In this document: piece by piece, positions 34,971 through 43,773 of the stretch
How positions within the stretch are numbered: position 1 is the stretch's first letter
Layout of the letters: every line of letters starts with the position of its first letter
Assembly (NCBI GenBank): GCA_021324155.1
Contig: JAJPJQ010000032.1
Coordinates: 1 to 56,830, forward strand
Length of the DNA stretch: 56,830 bases
Direction: 5' to 3'
DNA from: Pseudomonadota bacterium
GTDB lineage: Bacteria; Desulfobacterota; Binatia; UBA9968
Program-made: the position numbers and the translations under genes
Notes under the pieces: model-generated
What the model saw: the letters and a program-made list of their open reading frames with translations, nothing else
Databases searched by the model: none
Told to the model about the DNA's origin: nothing

Positions 34971-36326
34971 TTATAGCCGTATTCCGAGTGTTTTGATGAG
35001 ACGCGAGAGGTAGTTTTTTTCTAGGCCGAGGGCTTTCGCCGCCGCGGTGCGATTGCCTTTGGTCTGATTGAGGGCTCTCAAGATGAGCTGCTTGCGAAAG
35101 GCGGTGACGTCGTCGCGATAGGAGATCGCGGCCGAGCGGCTCGGTGCTTCGGTCCCGGCGATGCGCGGCGGAAGATCGGCGGCGCCGAGTTTCGGCCCCG
35201 TGCCAAGAACGACGGCGCGCTCGATGACGTTGGCGAGCTCCCGCACATTGCCGGGCCAGTTGTAAGAGACGAGCTTCGCTTCGGCATCGGGTGCGATCTC
35301 GTTGAAGTTCTTCTTCGCCTCCGCGGCGAAGCGCTTCACGAAGAAGCGCGCCAGCTCCGGGATATCCTCCTTGCGCTCGCGCAGCGGCGGCAGCACGATC
35401 GGAATCACATTGAGGCGGTAATAAAGGTCCTCGCGGAAGCGCCCGTCGCGCACTGCGGTCTCAAGGTCGCGGTTGGTGGCCGCGACGATCCGCACGTCGA
35501 CTTGGATCGGCTTGGTGCCACCGACGCGCTCGAATTCGCGCTCCTGAAGGAAACGCAGGAATTTCGTTTGCAGCTCTGGCGAGATGTCGCCGATCTCGTC
35601 GAGAAACACGGTGCCGCCGTGCGCGAGCTCCATCTTGCCTTTTTTGAGCTCATGCGCGCCGGTGAACGCGCCTTTTTCGTGGCCGAACAGCTCGCTTTCG
35701 AGCAGCTCCTTCGCCAGGCCGACGCAGTTGATCGCGACGAACGGCGCGTCCTTCTCGGTGCTCCAGTTGTGCACGGCGCGCGCGAAAATTTCCTTGCCAG
35801 TGCCGCTTTCGCCGAGAAGCAGCACCGTCGTGCGGCTCGCGGCGGCTTTTTTCGCAGTATCGATTGCCTGGAGCATCTTGCCGCTCTGAGCCGAGACGAG
35901 CCGATAGCGGTCGCTCACCTGCTCCGATAGTATGCTGACTCCGCGTTTAAGCCGCTCGCGCTCAAGCGCCTTTTTCACGGTAACGGCGATGTGCTCGGGC
36001 TCGAACGGCTTGGGGATGAAATCGTAGGCGCCGTCGCGCATCGCGCGGACCGCGCGCTCGATGGTGGCATAGGCTGTGATCATTACCACAGTCGCGTCGA
36101 GGTCGCGCCGGCGGATCTCCTCCAGAACCTTGAGGCCGTCCATGCCGGGCATTTCGATATCGAGAAACACCAGTCGCGGGCTTTGCTTCTCGATGATCTC
36201 CAGACCCTCGGCTCCATCGCCCGCTTCGAGGACGCGGTAATGCATCGATTCCAACCGGTCCTTCAGGATCTCTCGGATGTCGGGATCGTCGTCCACTACG
36301 AGGATGGTTTCGTCGAAAGACTGCAT
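34971..36326 (-). CDS. Sigma-54-dependent response regulator, NtrC family
   Basis: 451 residues. The receiver domain (residues 5-120) has ILVVDDDPDIREIL and the phospho-acceptor Asp in LVFLDIEMPG. The AAA+ domain has the Walker A GESGTGKEIF, the sigma-54-contact loop GAFTGA, and the Walker B GTVFLDEIGD. A Fis-type helix-turn-helix ends the protein (NRTAAAKALGLEKNYLSRLI). It should activate sigma-54 RNA polymerase when phosphorylated. The ATG at 36326 lies 5 nt after the CheY-like gene. The likely partner is the histidine kinase two genes upstream. Confidence 0.96.
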   Translation of the reverse strand: MQSFDETILVVDDDPDIREILKDRLESMHYRVLEAGDGAEGLEIIEKQSPRLVFLDIEMPGMDGLKVLEEIRRRDLDATVVMITAYATIERAVRAMRDGAYDFIPKPFEPEHIAVTVKKALERERLKRGVSILSEQVSDRYRLVSAQSGKMLQAIDTAKKAAASRTTVLLLGESGTGKEIFARAVHNWSTEKDAPFVAINCVGLAKELLESELFGHEKGAFTGAHELKKGKMELAHGGTVFLDEIGDISPELQTKFLRFLQEREFERVGGTKPIQVDVRIVAATNRDLETAVRDGRFREDLYYRLNVIPIVLPPLRERKEDIPELARFFVKRFAAEAKKNFNEIAPDAEAKLVSYNWPGNVRELANVIERAVVLGTGPKLGAADLPPRIAGTEAPSRSAAISYRDDVTAFRKQLILRALNQTKGNRTAAAKALGLEKNYLSRLIKTLGIRL

Positions 36327-36330
36327 CGTT

Positions 36331-36699
36331 CTAGACGGCAATTTTGAAGACCTTCTCAATCTTCGCCTTCAGCTCGGACCACTCGAAGGGCTTCAGGACG
36401 TATTCATTCGCGCCTTTGCCGATCGTCGCCATCGCCGCCTCGCGCGTGGAAGAGGAGGTGATGATGATGACGGGAATATGCGCATCGGTTTTGCGGATTT
36501 CCTCAAGCGCTTCGATTCCGCCCATCTCCGGCATTTTCACGTCCATGAAGACGCCGTCGAATTTCTCTGCGCGCAGCTTCGCGAGCGCTTCGACGCCATT
36601 CCCGGCGGTCACCACTTCGAAGCCGTAAGCTTCGAGGCGGTCTCTGATGACTTCAAGGATGTCTTCCTCGTCGTCGACGAGCAGAATCTTAAGACCCAT
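36331..36699 (-). CDS. Single-domain response regulator (CheY-like)
   Basis: 122 residues, a receiver only. The acidic pair is in LLVDDEEDIL, the phospho-acceptor Asp in VFMDVKMPEMGG, and the conserved Thr/Ser and Lys in IIITSSS and VLKPFEWSE. There is no output domain, so it works through protein contact or as a phosphate sink or relay. It overlaps the histidine kinase gene by 11 nt. A longer frame to 36852 reads inside the kinase and is rejected. Confidence 0.93.
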   Translation of the reverse strand: MGLKILLVDDEEDILEVIRDRLEAYGFEVVTAGNGVEALAKLRAEKFDGVFMDVKMPEMGGIEALEEIRKTDAHIPVIIITSSSTREAAMATIGKGANEYVLKPFEWSELKAKIEKVFKIAV

Positions 36700-38398
36700 T
36701 CTCGGTGCCTGCGACGCCGGCCCGCGCGGGGGGTTCGACCGGCAAGGTGAATGAAAAAGTGCTGCCCTGTCCAGGCTGGCTTTCCATCCAGATCTTTCCC
36801 CCGTGCATCTCCACGAGCGACCTCGAGATCGAGAGACCCAAGCCGGTGCCACGCGCTTTCTGCCGTCCCGCCGCGGCGACTTGATAAAATTTGTCGAATA
36901 TCTTTTGCGCTTCCTCGGGCGGAATGCCGGGGCCCGTGTCGTCGATCGAGACCTTGGCCCAGCCGTCGCCGTCGCGCCCGACCGCCACGGTGACTTTACC
37001 TTCGGCGGGCGTGAATTTGAGCGCGTTGCCGATCAGATTCATGAAGACCTGTATAATCTTATCGCGATCGGCCCACGCCGTCACCGTCGCGTCCGGGGCT
37101 GCGACTTCTAAATGGATCGATTTGTCCGCCGCGACGGGCCGCAGCGTCTCCGCTACGTCGCGCGCGAGCGGCGCGAGCGCAACCCCCGAGGGCGTGAGCT
37201 CGACCTTGCCGGCCTCGATCGCGGAGAGGTCGAGCAGATCGTTGATGAGACGGGATAAGCGGTCGGTATTCGATTTGATGCGCGTCAGATAACGTCCCTG
37301 CTTGTCGTTCAAAGCGCCGGTGAGCCCATCGAGCATGTTGTCGACCGATCCTTTAATCGCGGTGAGCGGAGTTCGGAGCTCGTGGGACACGCTGGAGACG
37401 AATTCCGACTTCATCGCGTCGAGCTGCTTCAGTCTTTCTTCATAGCGCTTTTTGTCCGTCACGTCCTTCGCGAGATGGAGCAGTCCGGTCAAATGGCCGG
37501 AGCCGTCGCGGATCGGCGAGACCGCCGCCGCGACCTCGATGCGCGCACCGTCCTTGCGCCGCCGCTGCATCTCGAGGTTCCGCAACACGCCGTTTTCTTC
37601 AACGCGCCTGCGGATGTCGTCGAGCTCGCTGTCGAAGCCCGGCAGCAGCACAAGAGCGAGGCTGCGGCCGAGCGCGTCTTCCTTCCGATAGCCGAAGACG
37701 GCTTCCGCGCCGGCATTCCAGGTGAGAATGCGATGTTCGAGGTCCGTGGACACGATCGCGTCGCCGGCGCTTTCGACGAGATTTTCGATGTAGGCTTTGC
37801 CTTCCTTGACCTCTTCGTAGAGGTTCAGGTTGTCGAGCGCCGCACCGAGCTGCGCGCCGAACGCCGTCAATAGGTCGATCTCGTCCTCGGAGAACCGGTG
37901 CGGCCGCCGGCTGCCGACCATTATCATGCCCAGAAACCGGCTCCTGCCCATCGACCGGTTTTTCGACGTGATCGGGACAAACGCGGCCGAGACGAGTCCT
38001 TCTTTCGCCATGAAGCCGTGGCGGAACTTGGGTTCTTTCCGCAAATCGGGAGCGACGTAGGGCGCGAGCGTTTCGTAGACGATTTTCCCGATGCTCTGAT
38101 GCGACGAGTCGAGCGGCACGACGTTGGAGCGAAACTCCGGCGAAGTGAGGCCGCGCGCGGCGCGCACGACGAGATCGCGTCCGTTCGGGTCGAGGACGCG
38201 GATGTATCCGACTTGAAAGCCGAGGATATCAAGCGACTTCTCGAGCGTGTCGTTCAGCACCTGGTCGGTATCGAGCGACTGGGTGGCGGTTTTGGCGACG
38301 GCGAGAAGAGCGCTGAGTGCGCGGGCCGAGCGGAGCGGGTCCCGGCTTCTAGCCGGGCCGGACGGAGGATTTTTTTTAGGAGTCTTTTCCGGTTTCAT
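36689..38398 (-). CDS. Sensor histidine kinase with GAF and PAS domains
   Basis: 569 residues, with no membrane helices, so cytoplasmic. A GAF domain (about 45-195) is followed by a PAS domain (about 210-330; ILTWNAGAEAVFGY). The HisKA dimerisation helix has SSVSHELRTPLTAIKG, and HATPase_c has NLIGNALKF (N box), DTGPGIPPE (G1) and GTGLGLSISR (G2). The family autophosphorylates on the H-box His. Its ATG directly abuts the stop of the upstream 208-residue protein, and two receiver proteins follow, so it probably feeds both. Confidence 0.95.
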   Translation of the reverse strand: MKPEKTPKKNPPSGPARSRDPLRSARALSALLAVAKTATQSLDTDQVLNDTLEKSLDILGFQVGYIRVLDPNGRDLVVRAARGLTSPEFRSNVVPLDSSHQSIGKIVYETLAPYVAPDLRKEPKFRHGFMAKEGLVSAAFVPITSKNRSMGRSRFLGMIMVGSRRPHRFSEDEIDLLTAFGAQLGAALDNLNLYEEVKEGKAYIENLVESAGDAIVSTDLEHRILTWNAGAEAVFGYRKEDALGRSLALVLLPGFDSELDDIRRRVEENGVLRNLEMQRRRKDGARIEVAAAVSPIRDGSGHLTGLLHLAKDVTDKKRYEERLKQLDAMKSEFVSSVSHELRTPLTAIKGSVDNMLDGLTGALNDKQGRYLTRIKSNTDRLSRLINDLLDLSAIEAGKVELTPSGVALAPLARDVAETLRPVAADKSIHLEVAAPDATVTAWADRDKIIQVFMNLIGNALKFTPAEGKVTVAVGRDGDGWAKVSIDDTGPGIPPEEAQKIFDKFYQVAAAGRQKARGTGLGLSISRSLVEMHGGKIWMESQPGQGSTFSFTLPVEPPARAGVAGTENGS

Positions 38399-39025
38399 TC
38401 ATAGCGATCGCCGGTGCGCCTTGAGAAAGGGGCCGCCGACCTCGAAATGCTCTTCCGCAAATCGCACCAGATCGGATTTGGGGAAGCCTGGCCACGAAGC
38501 CCATTCCTTCATCTTCGCGTCGACCGCGGCGGACTGCTTCGGCTTGGATTCAAACGCCAGCGATAAAAGCCCGACGCAGCGCCGCTGCTCGCCTTCGCCG
38601 CCGATGAGAGCGATGAACTTTTGATACATCAAGCCCGCTTTCTGCACCATCATCCTCGACTCAAGGCGCTTCTCCTTGAAGATGTCGGCGGATTTCCAGT
38701 TGCGCTCGACGATTTTTCTGCCGGCGCCCGCGAGCGCCTCCTCGTAGACGCGGGATGGAACGGAATCGCCGACGCGGGAGCGGCCCCAGTCGTCGCCGAC
38801 GCTGCTCTTTCTTCCGAGCCGCTCAGCGACCTGCTTGGCCGCGATCCAGTCGACGAAGACGGGGCGCTTCTCTTCGGTATTGGACTCGTTGAGACGGAGA
38901 TTGAGTTGTTTCGCGCCGAGCCGGCTGAAATCCGCCAGGACTTTTTCCGATAGCTCGCGGATGCCGGCCCACCTGTCGCCCAGGTCGTCGGCTTTCATCG
39001 TCGGTCCGATCGCTTGTCTTTCCAT
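38399..39025 (-). CDS. Hypothetical protein, first gene of the two-component operon
   Basis: 208 residues, not recognised. It is soluble, rich in Lys, Arg and Glu, with predicted helices at 12-45 and about 95-150 and no signal peptide. The ATG at 39025 has a strong SD (GGGGGA) upstream. Its stop (TGA) is immediately followed by the kinase ATG, so the two are translated together. The position suggests a sensory or accessory partner of the kinase, which is inference. An in-frame extension to 39130 lacks an SD. Confidence 0.72.
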   Translation of the reverse strand: MERQAIGPTMKADDLGDRWAGIRELSEKVLADFSRLGAKQLNLRLNESNTEEKRPVFVDWIAAKQVAERLGRKSSVGDDWGRSRVGDSVPSRVYEEALAGAGRKIVERNWKSADIFKEKRLESRMMVQKAGLMYQKFIALIGGEGEQRRCVGLLSLAFESKPKQSAAVDAKMKEWASWPGFPKSDLVRFAEEHFEVGGPFLKAHRRSL

Positions 39026-39142
39026 CGGCCCGTCCCCCTTTTGCTCGCTCGGTCTGGTGCCGCAACGCGCAGCCAACCTCGCGCAACATGCTACAGCAGG
39101 GCTCGGCCGCGCGCAACCGCCGCCGATCAATGCTATCGAACT

Positions 39143-40114
39143 CTATTTCTTGGACAATTCCGCCAGCGCGCGGTTGATGAATACCGTATCCATGTACTCG
39201 CGCGGCTCTTTCGTCTGGGCGATTTTCGCCGAGCCGGAGACGAGTCCGGCCATGTTGCGGACGCCGGTTTCGGTCAGGACCGGCGTCAGCGACTTTCGTA
39301 CGATCCGATACGTCTCGCGCGCGTCATCCGGGCTCATTTTCATGAATCTCTGCATGACTTCGATCGCCACGCCGGGCTCGTCGCGGGCGGCGAGTGTCCC
39401 GCGCACGATCGCGCGGACCATCTTCTCGACGATGCGTGAATTTTCCTTGATATAATTCGCCGATGCGATGAGACCGGTCGCGGATATCTCGGGCAGAACG
39501 TCGCCGAAAAAGACCAGACGCTTGAAGCCGGCGTGAATCGCCTTCAAATCGCCCGGCGCCGATATCGGCGCCGCCGCGACGAGGCCTTTCTCCAGCGCGG
39601 CGATGCGCGCCGCGGCGCCGGGGATATTCACGTATTCGAAGCCCTTGTCCGGATCGAGCCCCTTGATCTTGAAAAGCTCGTGCACGAGCGCCTGCGTCGT
39701 CGTGCCGACGCTGAGGCCGATGCGTTTGCGCCGCAGCTCTTCCAGACGCTGAATCTCCGGCCGCACGATGAGAGAGAACGGCAGCATATTGAGCATCTGC
39801 GCCACAATCTTGAAATCCGCCCCGCTCCAGATCGCCGGCAGCGTCGCGCCGATCTGCATGACGAAATGAACGCCGCCGCCCGCGAGCGCCTGCACGCCCG
39901 ATCTGCCGCCGAGCATGACGATCAGCTCGACGTCGAGCCCTTCGTCTTTGAACATGCCCTTCGCTTTGGCCACATATGCCGGCAGGTACTGGACGTCGAC
40001 AGACGGGTACGCCGCGCGCACGTTCACCGGCTGCGCTTCGGCGGCCGAACACGGCACGCCGGCGATGAAGGCGAAGATTAAAAAAAAGCAGAACGTCTTA
40101 GTGAGCAGGTGCAT
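39143..40114 (-). CDS. ABC transporter substrate-binding protein (NMT1/SsuA type)
   Basis: 323 residues. The signal peptide has a hydrophobic core (FCFFLIFAFIAGVPCS) with cleavage likely after CSAAEA. The mature part has VQYLPAYVAKAKGMFKDEGL and VMLGGRSGVQALAGGGVHFV, characteristic of NMT1-like proteins. No permease or ATPase is adjacent. The downstream end is free and the next gene upstream is a related binding protein on the same strand. Confidence 0.87.
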   Translation of the reverse strand: MHLLTKTFCFFLIFAFIAGVPCSAAEAQPVNVRAAYPSVDVQYLPAYVAKAKGMFKDEGLDVELIVMLGGRSGVQALAGGGVHFVMQIGATLPAIWSGADFKIVAQMLNMLPFSLIVRPEIQRLEELRRKRIGLSVGTTTQALVHELFKIKGLDPDKGFEYVNIPGAAARIAALEKGLVAAAPISAPGDLKAIHAGFKRLVFFGDVLPEISATGLIASANYIKENSRIVEKMVRAIVRGTLAARDEPGVAIEVMQRFMKMSPDDARETYRIVRKSLTPVLTETGVRNMAGLVSGSAKIAQTKEPREYMDTVFINRALAELSKK

Positions 40115-40198
40115 GGAGAAGATTTCGGAAGGGGCCGGTTCGTTATCGCTTAAAAAAAGATATTTTATGAAATTTTATCGAGGAATCAACAGGCGTAG

Positions 40199-41146
40199 TT
40201 ACGCGCGTTTCATCTGCCGCGCATCCGCGACCGCGATGCGATTGTCGACAACTTGCTCGAAGGCGGCGTTTGGCTGTATCAGGCCCCAGCTCAGCATCCA
40301 GCGATAAGCCTGCTCGAATTCCTCGGGCGGATAGGGCGCAGGGTCGACATAGCGCAGGCGCGGGAGATGAAAATCCTCGGGCGCGAGAACGCCGATCTTG
40401 GATGGGATATCGGCCATGAGATAGTGGAGATACTTTTTCTTGTCGGCGTTGATGAGCCGGACCGCTTTTTTGAGTGCGCGCTCGACGGCTTGGTAGACAT
40501 CGGTGTCGATCTCCGGCGCGGCGACTTCGGAGCCGAGGCAGTACGCCTCGGAAATGAGCTTGCACTGCTGTTTTTCCGCGAACGATATCCATGGCTCCGC
40601 GACGGTGATCGCTTCTACCTGCCCCTCGAGCAGCGCCTTTACGCGGCGGCTCGTGACCGGAATGTGCGCCACTTTGATGCTGTCGCGCGGCAGAAAGCCC
40701 TCCAGCATCTGCAACGTGAGATAGTGGGAGCCGGCGTGAAAATGCACGGCCACTTCCGCGCCGCTCAAGTCGCGCGGGTGGACGTAAGGCGAATCGGGGC
40801 GGACGAGAATAGCTTGGCATACGACGGCGGCGCGCTTGCTGACGATCAGGCCGCCGCAGCGGCTGTCGTATGCGCGGCGGATCTGGCCCCATTCGCATCC
40901 GCGCTGGAATTGAGCCTCGCCGGTCTCGAATAAAACGTGGACGCCGATCGGGTCCACTTGCTGAGGATCGCTGATGCTGCGCTCGCGGCGCTCGAGCTTG
41001 GCTTCGCGCTTCGGCGAGCGCACGAACTGGACTTCGATGTCCTCGGCGGCGAAAAGGCCTTCGTCGCGCGCGACGAGCCACGGAAGGGAAAAGACGGCGC
41101 CTCCGGCGATATCGTTGGTGATTCTTTTCGGCAGAAGGGACCTCAT
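40199..41146 (-). CDS. Substrate-binding-like protein without signal peptide (NMT1/SsuA type)
   Basis: 315 residues. VFSLPWLVARDEGLFAAEDIEV at the N-terminus and TSRRVKALLEGQVEAITVAEPW in the middle match NMT1/SsuA-type proteins. No signal peptide is present, so it may act in the cytoplasm, possibly as an enzyme or sensor. The start at 41146 is chosen because a predicted promoter (41184-41212) lies just upstream; an in-frame start at 41212 would lie within that promoter. The ligand is unknown. Confidence 0.78.
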   Translation of the reverse strand: MRSLLPKRITNDIAGGAVFSLPWLVARDEGLFAAEDIEVQFVRSPKREAKLERRERSISDPQQVDPIGVHVLFETGEAQFQRGCEWGQIRRAYDSRCGGLIVSKRAAVVCQAILVRPDSPYVHPRDLSGAEVAVHFHAGSHYLTLQMLEGFLPRDSIKVAHIPVTSRRVKALLEGQVEAITVAEPWISFAEKQQCKLISEAYCLGSEVAAPEIDTDVYQAVERALKKAVRLINADKKKYLHYLMADIPSKIGVLAPEDFHLPRLRYVDPAPYPPEEFEQAYRWMLSWGLIQPNAAFEQVVDNRIAVADARQMKRA

Positions 41147-41183
41147 GCCCGGTCGCGTGGAGTGAAACGCGCCGCGCGCGTTG

Positions 41184-41212
41184 AAAATAACGTAGGCGCA
41201 AGGCCGAGTCAA
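41184..41212 (-). promoter_or_regulatory. Predicted promoter of the substrate-binding-like gene
   Basis: On the minus strand, TTGACT (41212-41207), a 17-nt spacer, then TATTTT (41189-41184). Expected transcription start is near 41177, about 30 nt before the ATG at 41146. Confidence 0.45.
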
Positions 41213-41233
41213 TTCGGTCGACCCGTCAATAAT

Positions 41234-41262
41234 TTGACTTAGCTGACGTTTTCTAATATTTA
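41234..41262 (+). promoter_or_regulatory. Predicted promoter of the membrane peptide/TPR/ferredoxin operon
   Basis: TTGACT (41234-41239), a 17-nt spacer, then TATTTA (41257-41262). The first ATG of the operon (41284) follows with an AAAAGG SD. It is divergent from the promoter at 41184-41212. Confidence 0.4.
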
Positions 41263-41283
41263 CCTTTGAAAAGGCGGTTTTAT

Positions 41284-41469
41284 ATGCCCGAGCCGAGCGG
41301 ATTACATAACTTTTTGGAGATCGTAACCAAACCCGACAATATTCCCATTGTCGGCATGCTGCTTCTCGTCCTGTTCTTCACCTGGATCGGCCTCAAGCAG
41401 GCTTTTCGCAACGACAAGCTGATCGAGCAGGGAAGACAGGACGAAATCCCAGAAGAGATGTGGAAATAG
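41284..41469 (+). CDS. Small membrane protein (61 residues)
   Basis: Reads PEPSGLHNFLEIVTKPDNIP, then a single transmembrane helix (IVGMLLLVLFFTWIGL), and a charged C-terminal tail (KQAFRNDKLIEQGRQDEIP). The ATG at 41284 with SD AAAAGGCGG is preferred over an in-frame TTG at 41266. It is the first gene of a tightly packed three-gene operon with a TPR protein and a ferredoxin-like protein, so it probably forms part of a membrane redox assembly. Not recognised beyond that. Confidence 0.7.
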   Translation: MPEPSGLHNFLEIVTKPDNIPIVGMLLLVLFFTWIGLKQAFRNDKLIEQGRQDEIPEEMWK

Positions 41470-41471
41470 GC

Positions 41472-42314
41472 ATGCGGCTTTCCTGGGCGGCCGCGCTCTG
41501 GGGGATCCTCTGCCTTGGTGTGCCCACGGCATTTGCCGCCGGCGCTACGCTCGACCGCGATCCCGACTGGCAGCGCAGCAGAAAAGAATTATCCGAAGGT
41601 AAGAACGCCGAAGCGCAGGAATTGCTCGCGCGCCTCGCGCAAAAATATCCCGCCGAGCCGGACGTTCACCTATTTGTCGCGATCGCCGCGCTCCGCGCGC
41701 GCGACCCACAGGGAGCGTCTGCGGAGATCGAAAAAACGCTGGCGCTCGATCCGAATCACGTCGAGGCCCGGACGCTCCGCGGCTGGATCGAGATGGAAAT
41801 CAAGCGCGATTATAACGCGGCTGCGGCCGATTATGCGAAGGTTGTCGAGCAGAAGCCCGACCTCGCCGCCGCGCATAACAATATGGGCGTCGCGCTGAAG
41901 AAGAAAGGCGAAGCGGAGAAAGCCGCGGCGAGCTTTAAGCGCGCGATTGACCTCAAACCCGGTTACAGCGAGGCGCTTACTAATCTCGGCTGGGTCTATG
42001 CGGATCAAAACAACTGGGGCGAGGCGCGCGCCGAGTTCGAGCAGGCGCTGAAAGCCAATCCGAACGACGAAGGCGCGCTCTACGGCCTCGCCGAGGCGCA
42101 GCGCATGGCGCGGGATTACTCCGGCGCCGAAGGCACGCTCAAGCGCCTCATCGCGCGCGCCCCCAACTTCGTCTATTGGCTGGAGTGGGGACAGGTAAAA
42201 CTGGTACACTATTGGTGGGTATTGCTGCTGACGGCGGGGCTCGTTTATCTTAACTCCCGCTACCAGCGATCAAGGAGAAGCGAGTATGGCGGAGCCGACG
42301 GCAAAAAAGCGTAA
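41472..42314 (+). CDS. Exported TPR-repeat protein with C-terminal membrane anchor
   Basis: 280 residues. The N-terminal signal peptide has LSWAAALWGILCLGVPTAFA. Four to five TPR units span about residues 40-225; PDLAAAHNNMGVALKKKG and PGYSEALTNLGWVYADQNN are clear. A C-terminal transmembrane helix (YWWVLLLTAGLVYL, about 246-262) anchors it. It begins 2 nt after the small membrane protein and overlaps the ferredoxin gene by 29 nt. TPR domains mediate protein contacts, so it may scaffold the redox partner. Confidence 0.83.
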   Translation: MRLSWAAALWGILCLGVPTAFAAGATLDRDPDWQRSRKELSEGKNAEAQELLARLAQKYPAEPDVHLFVAIAALRARDPQGASAEIEKTLALDPNHVEARTLRGWIEMEIKRDYNAAAADYAKVVEQKPDLAAAHNNMGVALKKKGEAEKAAASFKRAIDLKPGYSEALTNLGWVYADQNNWGEARAEFEQALKANPNDEGALYGLAEAQRMARDYSGAEGTLKRLIARAPNFVYWLEWGQVKLVHYWWVLLLTAGLVYLNSRYQRSRRSEYGGADGKKA

Positions 42315-42834
42315 GGGGACGGCGCTCCTCGCCGTGATGAACGAGAATTGCTCGAGCTGCGCGGGCTCGCCGCTCTGCGAAGTGCACTGCCCGGTCGACG
42401 GCTGCATCAATCTTTTATACGAAGAGCTGCCGCAGGCCGGCCTGAAGCCCTATCGCGTCTGGGTCGACAACGACAAGTGCATCGGCTGCCAGATGTGCTA
42501 CAGCGACGACCTCACCAAAATCCACCAGCACAAAGAGACCGGCGAAATTTTTTACGAGTACGGCAACCGATTTTTCGACAGCTCGAAGAAGCCCATCGAC
42601 ATCGACAAGGTGCCGAAAAAATTCCAGCTGCAATTGATCGGCACCGAGTCGGAGGACCGTCTGGACAAAAAGATCTGCCCGTGGGACGCGATCCGCATGT
42701 ACGAGTTCGACGAGGGGGTCGAGGCCTCGAAATATTTTTACGACCCCGAGAAGATCAAAATCGTGAACGGCTTGTACGTGGTCGATCAGAAGACGAAAGA
42801 GGAGATGGAGGAGAAACAGAGCGAGTTGTATTGA
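42286..42834 (+). CDS. Ferredoxin-like 4Fe-4S protein
   Basis: 182 residues. Cys groups are at ENCSSCAGSPLCEVHCPVDGC (about 22-42) and KCIGCQMCYSDD (about 65-76), with another Cys in KKICPWDAI near residue 132. The second group is not a full CxxCxxCxxxCP motif because the usual last Cys-Pro is replaced by SDD; the Cys-Pro may be supplied by the later KKICPW. Two clusters are plausible but the pattern is unusual. It is the third gene of the operon with the small membrane protein and TPR protein. Confidence 0.8.
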   Translation: MAEPTAKKRKGTALLAVMNENCSSCAGSPLCEVHCPVDGCINLLYEELPQAGLKPYRVWVDNDKCIGCQMCYSDDLTKIHQHKETGEIFYEYGNRFFDSSKKPIDIDKVPKKFQLQLIGTESEDRLDKKICPWDAIRMYEFDEGVEASKYFYDPEKIKIVNGLYVVDQKTKEEMEEKQSELY

Positions 42835-42866
42835 ACGACTACCGGAGTAGTGCGCTCCAGTCTTCC

Positions 42867-43772
42867 CTAGATCACCTTATTCAGCGGGTATTCGATAATC
42901 CCCACCGCGCCGTTTTTAATCAGCTTCGGAATCAGCTCGCGCACAACATCCTCGGCGATCACGCTCTCGATCGAAAACCATTTCACGCCGTGCAGCGCGG
43001 CGGTCGCGTACAGCGGCGACACGGTCGGCGCGGTGATGCTGGGGATCAGCTTCACGATTTTATCGAGATCGGCTTCTGTCACGTTCATTTTGATGCCGAC
43101 CTTGTTCTCCGCCGAGAGCGCTCCTTGAAGCAGCGTTCTCATCTGCTCGATCTTTTCGCGCTTCCACGGATCGCGCCATGCGGCCTTGTTGGCGATGAGC
43201 TGCGGGCTCGATTCCAGCAACTCGGCGATGATCTTGAGGCCATGCGCGCGAATCGTCGTGCCGGTCTCAGTCACCTCGACGATCGCGTCGACGAGCCCCT
43301 CGGCCGCCTTTGCCTCGGTCACGCCCCAGGAGAATTCGACCTCGACCGCAATCTTTCGTTCGGCGAAGTAGCGCCGCGTGAAGTTGACCATTTCCGTCGC
43401 GACGCGCTTGCCCTTTAGGTCTTCGATCTTCTTGATCGGCGAATCCTGCGGCACGGCGAGCACCCAATACGTCGGCCTGAAGCTCGTTTTCGAATAGACC
43501 ATCTCGGCTACGACTTCGATGTCGGAGTCGTTCTCGATCGTCCAGTCTTTTCCAGTGATGCCGGCGTCGAGCGTGCCGCTCTCAACGTAGCGCGACATCT
43601 CCTGCGGCCGGACCAGACTGCAGCGGATCGTCTTATCGTCGACCGAGGGGAAATAGCTCCGGCCCGTCGTCGAGATCTTCCATCCCGACTTCTTAAAAAG
43701 CTCGATCGTCATCGATTCGAGGCTTCCCTTCGGTAGCCCGAGCTTAAGTTCTTTTTGCGCAGATTCCTTCAC
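42867..43772 (-). CDS. hisG: ATP phosphoribosyltransferase (long form)
   Basis: 301 residues, first step of histidine biosynthesis. The N-terminus is [24 protein letters not shown], the PRPP-binding loop is in [18 protein letters not shown], and the C-terminal regulatory domain (about 215-290; [20 protein letters not shown]) gives histidine feedback. The long form works without HisZ. The GTG at 43772 follows the hisI stop closely; an in-frame TTG at 43811 inside hisI is less likely. Confidence 0.94.
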   Translation of the reverse strand: MKESAQKELKLGLPKGSLESMTIELFKKSGWKISTTGRSYFPSVDDKTIRCSLVRPQEMSRYVESGTLDAGITGKDWTIENDSDIEVVAEMVYSKTSFRPTYWVLAVPQDSPIKKIEDLKGKRVATEMVNFTRRYFAERKIAVEVEFSWGVTEAKAAEGLVDAIVEVTETGTTIRAHGLKIIAELLESSPQLIANKAAWRDPWKREKIEQMRTLLQGALSAENKVGIKMNVTEADLDKIVKLIPSITAPTVSPLYATAALHGVKWFSIESVIAEDVVRELIPKLIKNGAVGIIEYPLNKVI

Positions 43773-43773
43773 A

